In this document: in pieces, positions 6,390 to 8,048 of the stretch
Layout of the letters: every line of letters starts with the position of its first letter
Numbering within the stretch: position 1 is the stretch's first letter
Assembly (NCBI GenBank): GCA_002084435.1
Contig: NBLG01000028.1
Coordinates: 1-8,048, forward strand
From: Tenericutes bacterium 4572_104
Lineage (GTDB): Bacteria > Bacillota_I > Bacilli_A > Izemoplasmatales > UBA5603
Length of the DNA: 8,048 nucleotides
Direction: 5' to 3'
The notes under the pieces: generated by a model
Database searches by the model: none
The model's input: only the letters and a program-made list of their open reading frames with translations
Told to the model about the DNA's origin: nothing
Program-made: the position numbers and the translations under genes

Positions 6390-7109
6390 GGAACGACTGA
6401 ATAGATTAAAACCATTGATAGGACTACTGATATTTTCAGTGTCCTCATTGTAACCCTTATTACTGGTACTATGATGGGTCTATTGACTGGTATGATAATC
6501 AGTCGAGGGAGAGTTCAAGCATTTATTGCAACATTAGTAACTATGACAATAGTCAGAGGGGCTACACTTGTTTTTACACAGGGGAAACCTATTAATGCTG
6601 GTGTTGGAAAAGCATCGGAAGCTTTTGCTTGGCTCGGTGGAGGTTACATATTAGGAATACCTGTACCTGTGTATTTAATGATACTGGTATATGGAATATC
6701 TTGGTATACACTGCATCAGACCAGATTCGGTCGTTACACATATGCACTTGGTGGAAATGAAGAAGCAGCAAGAATGTCAGGATTAGCAACAAAAAAACTT
6801 AAAACTATGGTTTACGGTATTAGTGGTTTCTTAGCTTCATTATCTGGGATAATAATGACATCACGTTTATCCTCGGCACAACCTACAGCTGGTACTGGTT
6901 ACGAATTAGATGCCATTGCTGCTGTTGTCCTAGGGGGAACAAGTCTAACAGGTGGATCAGGACGAATTCTTGGAACTATTGTTGGAGCCTTGATTATCGG
7001 AATCCTGAATAATGCTTTAAACATTATGAACGTTTCATCTTATTTTCAGATGATAGCAAAGGGCGCAGTAATACTAATAGCCGTATTACTAGACCGAAAG
7101 AATAAATAG
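6382..7109 (+). pseudogene. rbsC: Ribose ABC transporter permease RbsC, internally deleted and frameshifted
   Basis: RbsC normally forms the membrane channel of the ribose importer, about 320 residues. Here a GTG at 6382 with a strong ribosome binding site starts VNKERLNRLKPLIGLLIFSV, matching the N-terminus and the start of the first membrane helix, but meets TAA at 6451-6453 after 23 codons. The remainder is in a different frame, open from about 6405 to the TAG at 7107-7109. It matches RbsC colinearly from the middle to the end: SRGRVQAFIATL, TRFGRYTYALGGNEEAARMSG, RLSSAQPTAGTGYELDAIAA, VVLGGTSLTGGSGRI, MNVSSYFQMIAKGAVIL. By comparison with remembered E. coli RbsC, about 65 residues are absent at the junction near 6432-6450, including the GIDLSVGS region and the following helices. 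The 212-codon ORF from ATG 6471 lacks a ribosome binding site. The surviving part has no other stops, so the lesion is recent, or an assembly error. Confidence 0.85.
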
Positions 7110-7116
7110 TTAATAT

Positions 7117-7135
7117 GCTCTGAATCAATCAGGGC
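7117..7135 (+). other. Intercistronic stem-loop between rbsC and rbsB
   Basis: GCTCTGA (7117-7123) pairs with TCAGGGC (7129-7135) through six Watson-Crick pairs and one G-U, with a five-base loop. Only three T residues follow, so it is a poor terminator. It lies 7 bases after the rbsC stop and just before the rbsB ribosome binding site. Hairpins here commonly protect or separate the highly expressed binding-protein message, which is the likeliest role, by analogy only. Confidence 0.45.
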
Positions 7136-7154
7136 TTTAAATAAGGAGATTAAA

Positions 7155-8042
7155 ATGAGAAAGATTTTATTAGTATTACTGGCAATTTCAGTATTTAGTT
7201 TTTCAGTATCTGCCAACGGGCAATCTGAATCTGGAAAAGTGAAAGTAGGTGTTTTACTTTCAACATTAGATAATCCATTTTTTGTTGATATGAAAGAAGG
7301 TGCTGAAGCCAAAGCACTTAGTTTAGATTATACATTAATTGTACTTGATTCACAAAACGATCCTGCAAAAGAACTTTCTAATATGGAAGATCTTATTACT
7401 CAAGGTGTTGACGCAATTCTTATAAATCCTACAGATTCAGATGCTGTAGGAAATGCTATAAAAATGGCAAACAAGCAATCTATTCCTGTAATTACACTTG
7501 ATAGAGGAGCTTCTGCAGGTAAAGTTGCAACACACATAGCTTCTGATAACATTGCTGGTGGTTACATGGCTGGGAAATATATTATAGAACTTCTTGGTGG
7601 TAAAGGAAATGTTGTTGAACTTGAAGGTATTGCTGGAACTTCTGCTGCTAGAGACAGAGGAAAAGGATTTAATGATGCACTAGCTGGAACTTCTATTAAA
7701 GTTGTAGCACGACAGGTTGCTGATTTTGACAGAACAAAAGGTCTTAATGTTATGGAAAATATCATGCAGGCTCAGAGCGATATCGACGCTGTTTTTGCCC
7801 ATAACGATGAAATGGCTCTTGGTGCATTAAAAGCAATTGAAGGTTCTGGAAGAGAGATTCATGTAGTCGGATTTGATGCTAATGATGATGCCGTAAGATC
7901 TGTTAGTGAAGGGAAAATGGCAGCAACAGTTGCTCAGCAACCTTCATTGATCGGAGAAATGGGAGTTGTCGCAGTTGAAAAAATCCTTGCTGGAAAAACT
8001 CTTGATGAGTACATGCCTATTGATTTAAAACTTGTAAAATAA
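7155..8042 (+). CDS. rbsB: Periplasmic D-ribose-binding protein RbsB
   Basis: Captures ribose in the periplasm and delivers it to the RbsA/RbsC importer; in enteric bacteria it also docks with a chemoreceptor. The 295 residues begin with a signal peptide (Lys3, hydrophobic 4-17, likely cleavage after VSA at residue 20). There is no lipobox Cys. The body is a type 1 periplasmic binding protein very close to E. coli RbsB. The ribose-contacting residues of that protein are all present by alignment: Ser36, Asn40, Phe42 and Phe43 (STLDNPFF), Asp116-Arg117 (TLDR), Arg168, Phe191 (ADFDR), Asn217 (HNDEMALGAL), Asp241 (GFDAND) and Gln261 (AQQP). This strongly favours ribose as ligand. AAGGAG (7143-7148) sits six bases before the ATG. 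It is the last gene visible; the window ends six bases after its stop, so no terminator can be judged. Confidence 0.97.
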   Translation: MRKILLVLLAISVFSFSVSANGQSESGKVKVGVLLSTLDNPFFVDMKEGAEAKALSLDYTLIVLDSQNDPAKELSNMEDLITQGVDAILINPTDSDAVGNAIKMANKQSIPVITLDRGASAGKVATHIASDNIAGGYMAGKYIIELLGGKGNVVELEGIAGTSAARDRGKGFNDALAGTSIKVVARQVADFDRTKGLNVMENIMQAQSDIDAVFAHNDEMALGALKAIEGSGREIHVVGFDANDDAVRSVSEGKMAATVAQQPSLIGEMGVVAVEKILAGKTLDEYMPIDLKLVK

Positions 8043-8048
8043 TTTATT

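Noticed and set aside
6440..6460. Programmed ribosomal frameshift joining the two rbsC parts
   Set aside because: There is no convincing slippery sequence, and a shift would still leave about 65 conserved residues missing, so a deletion explains the data better.
6471..7109. A 212-codon permease ORF taken as an intact short gene
   Set aside because: It matches only the middle and C-terminal part of RbsC and has no ribosome binding site. The true N-terminus lies upstream in another frame from GTG 6382, so it is a fragment of a broken gene.
1..8048. CRISPR array, insertion sequence, tRNA or rRNA
   Set aside because: No spaced direct repeats, transposase, terminal inverted repeats of IS type or RNA gene signatures were seen anywhere in the window.

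Overview
The window is an A+T-rich bacterial segment holding a ribose uptake and catabolism locus with its own regulator and chemoreceptor. Operon order and protein motifs match the classical rbsDACB system. The organism is probably a spirochaete. The hints are a binding-protein leader ending in SVSANGQSE, an EAAHAG hairpin tip in the chemoreceptor, and a chemoreceptor carrying PBP-type sugar-binding sequence; these are impressions from family knowledge, not proof.

Layout. On the minus strand (about 1-1897) a LacI-family repressor gene is followed by a ribokinase gene (rbsK), which runs to or just past the left edge. The two overlap by an ATGA. A 184-base divergent intergenic region (1898-2081) holds a good promoter for the repressor that sits so close to the ATG that the mRNA may be leaderless. 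It also holds two perfect inverted repeats that are operator candidates and a weak promoter for the plus-strand gene. On the plus strand, 2082-4253 encodes a 723-residue methyl-accepting chemotaxis protein. After a 203-base gap with a sigma70-type promoter comes rbsD (ribose pyranase), rbsA (transport ATPase), rbsC (permease) and rbsB (periplasmic ribose-binding protein), which ends six bases before the window does.

How the genes fit together. RbsB would capture ribose in the periplasm and RbsA/RbsC would import it. RbsD would convert pyranose to furanose forms, RbsK would phosphorylate it, and the LacI-type protein would sense the sugar and control transcription. The chemoreceptor would tell the motility system about the same, or a related, sugar.

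Two things stand out. First, rbsC is broken: a GTG start with a strong ribosome binding site opens only 23 codons. The rest of the permease lies in another frame, and about 65 conserved residues, including the region of the GIDLSVGS-type motif, are missing at the junction. This is either a real deletion or an assembly error. Second, the chemoreceptor's sugar-binding sequence is in reversed order. The half matching the C-terminal part of RbsB comes first and the half matching the N-terminal part comes second. They follow a single membrane helix and a HAMP-like segment, with no second membrane helix before the signalling hairpin. This suggests a circularly permuted, cytoplasmic ligand sensor.
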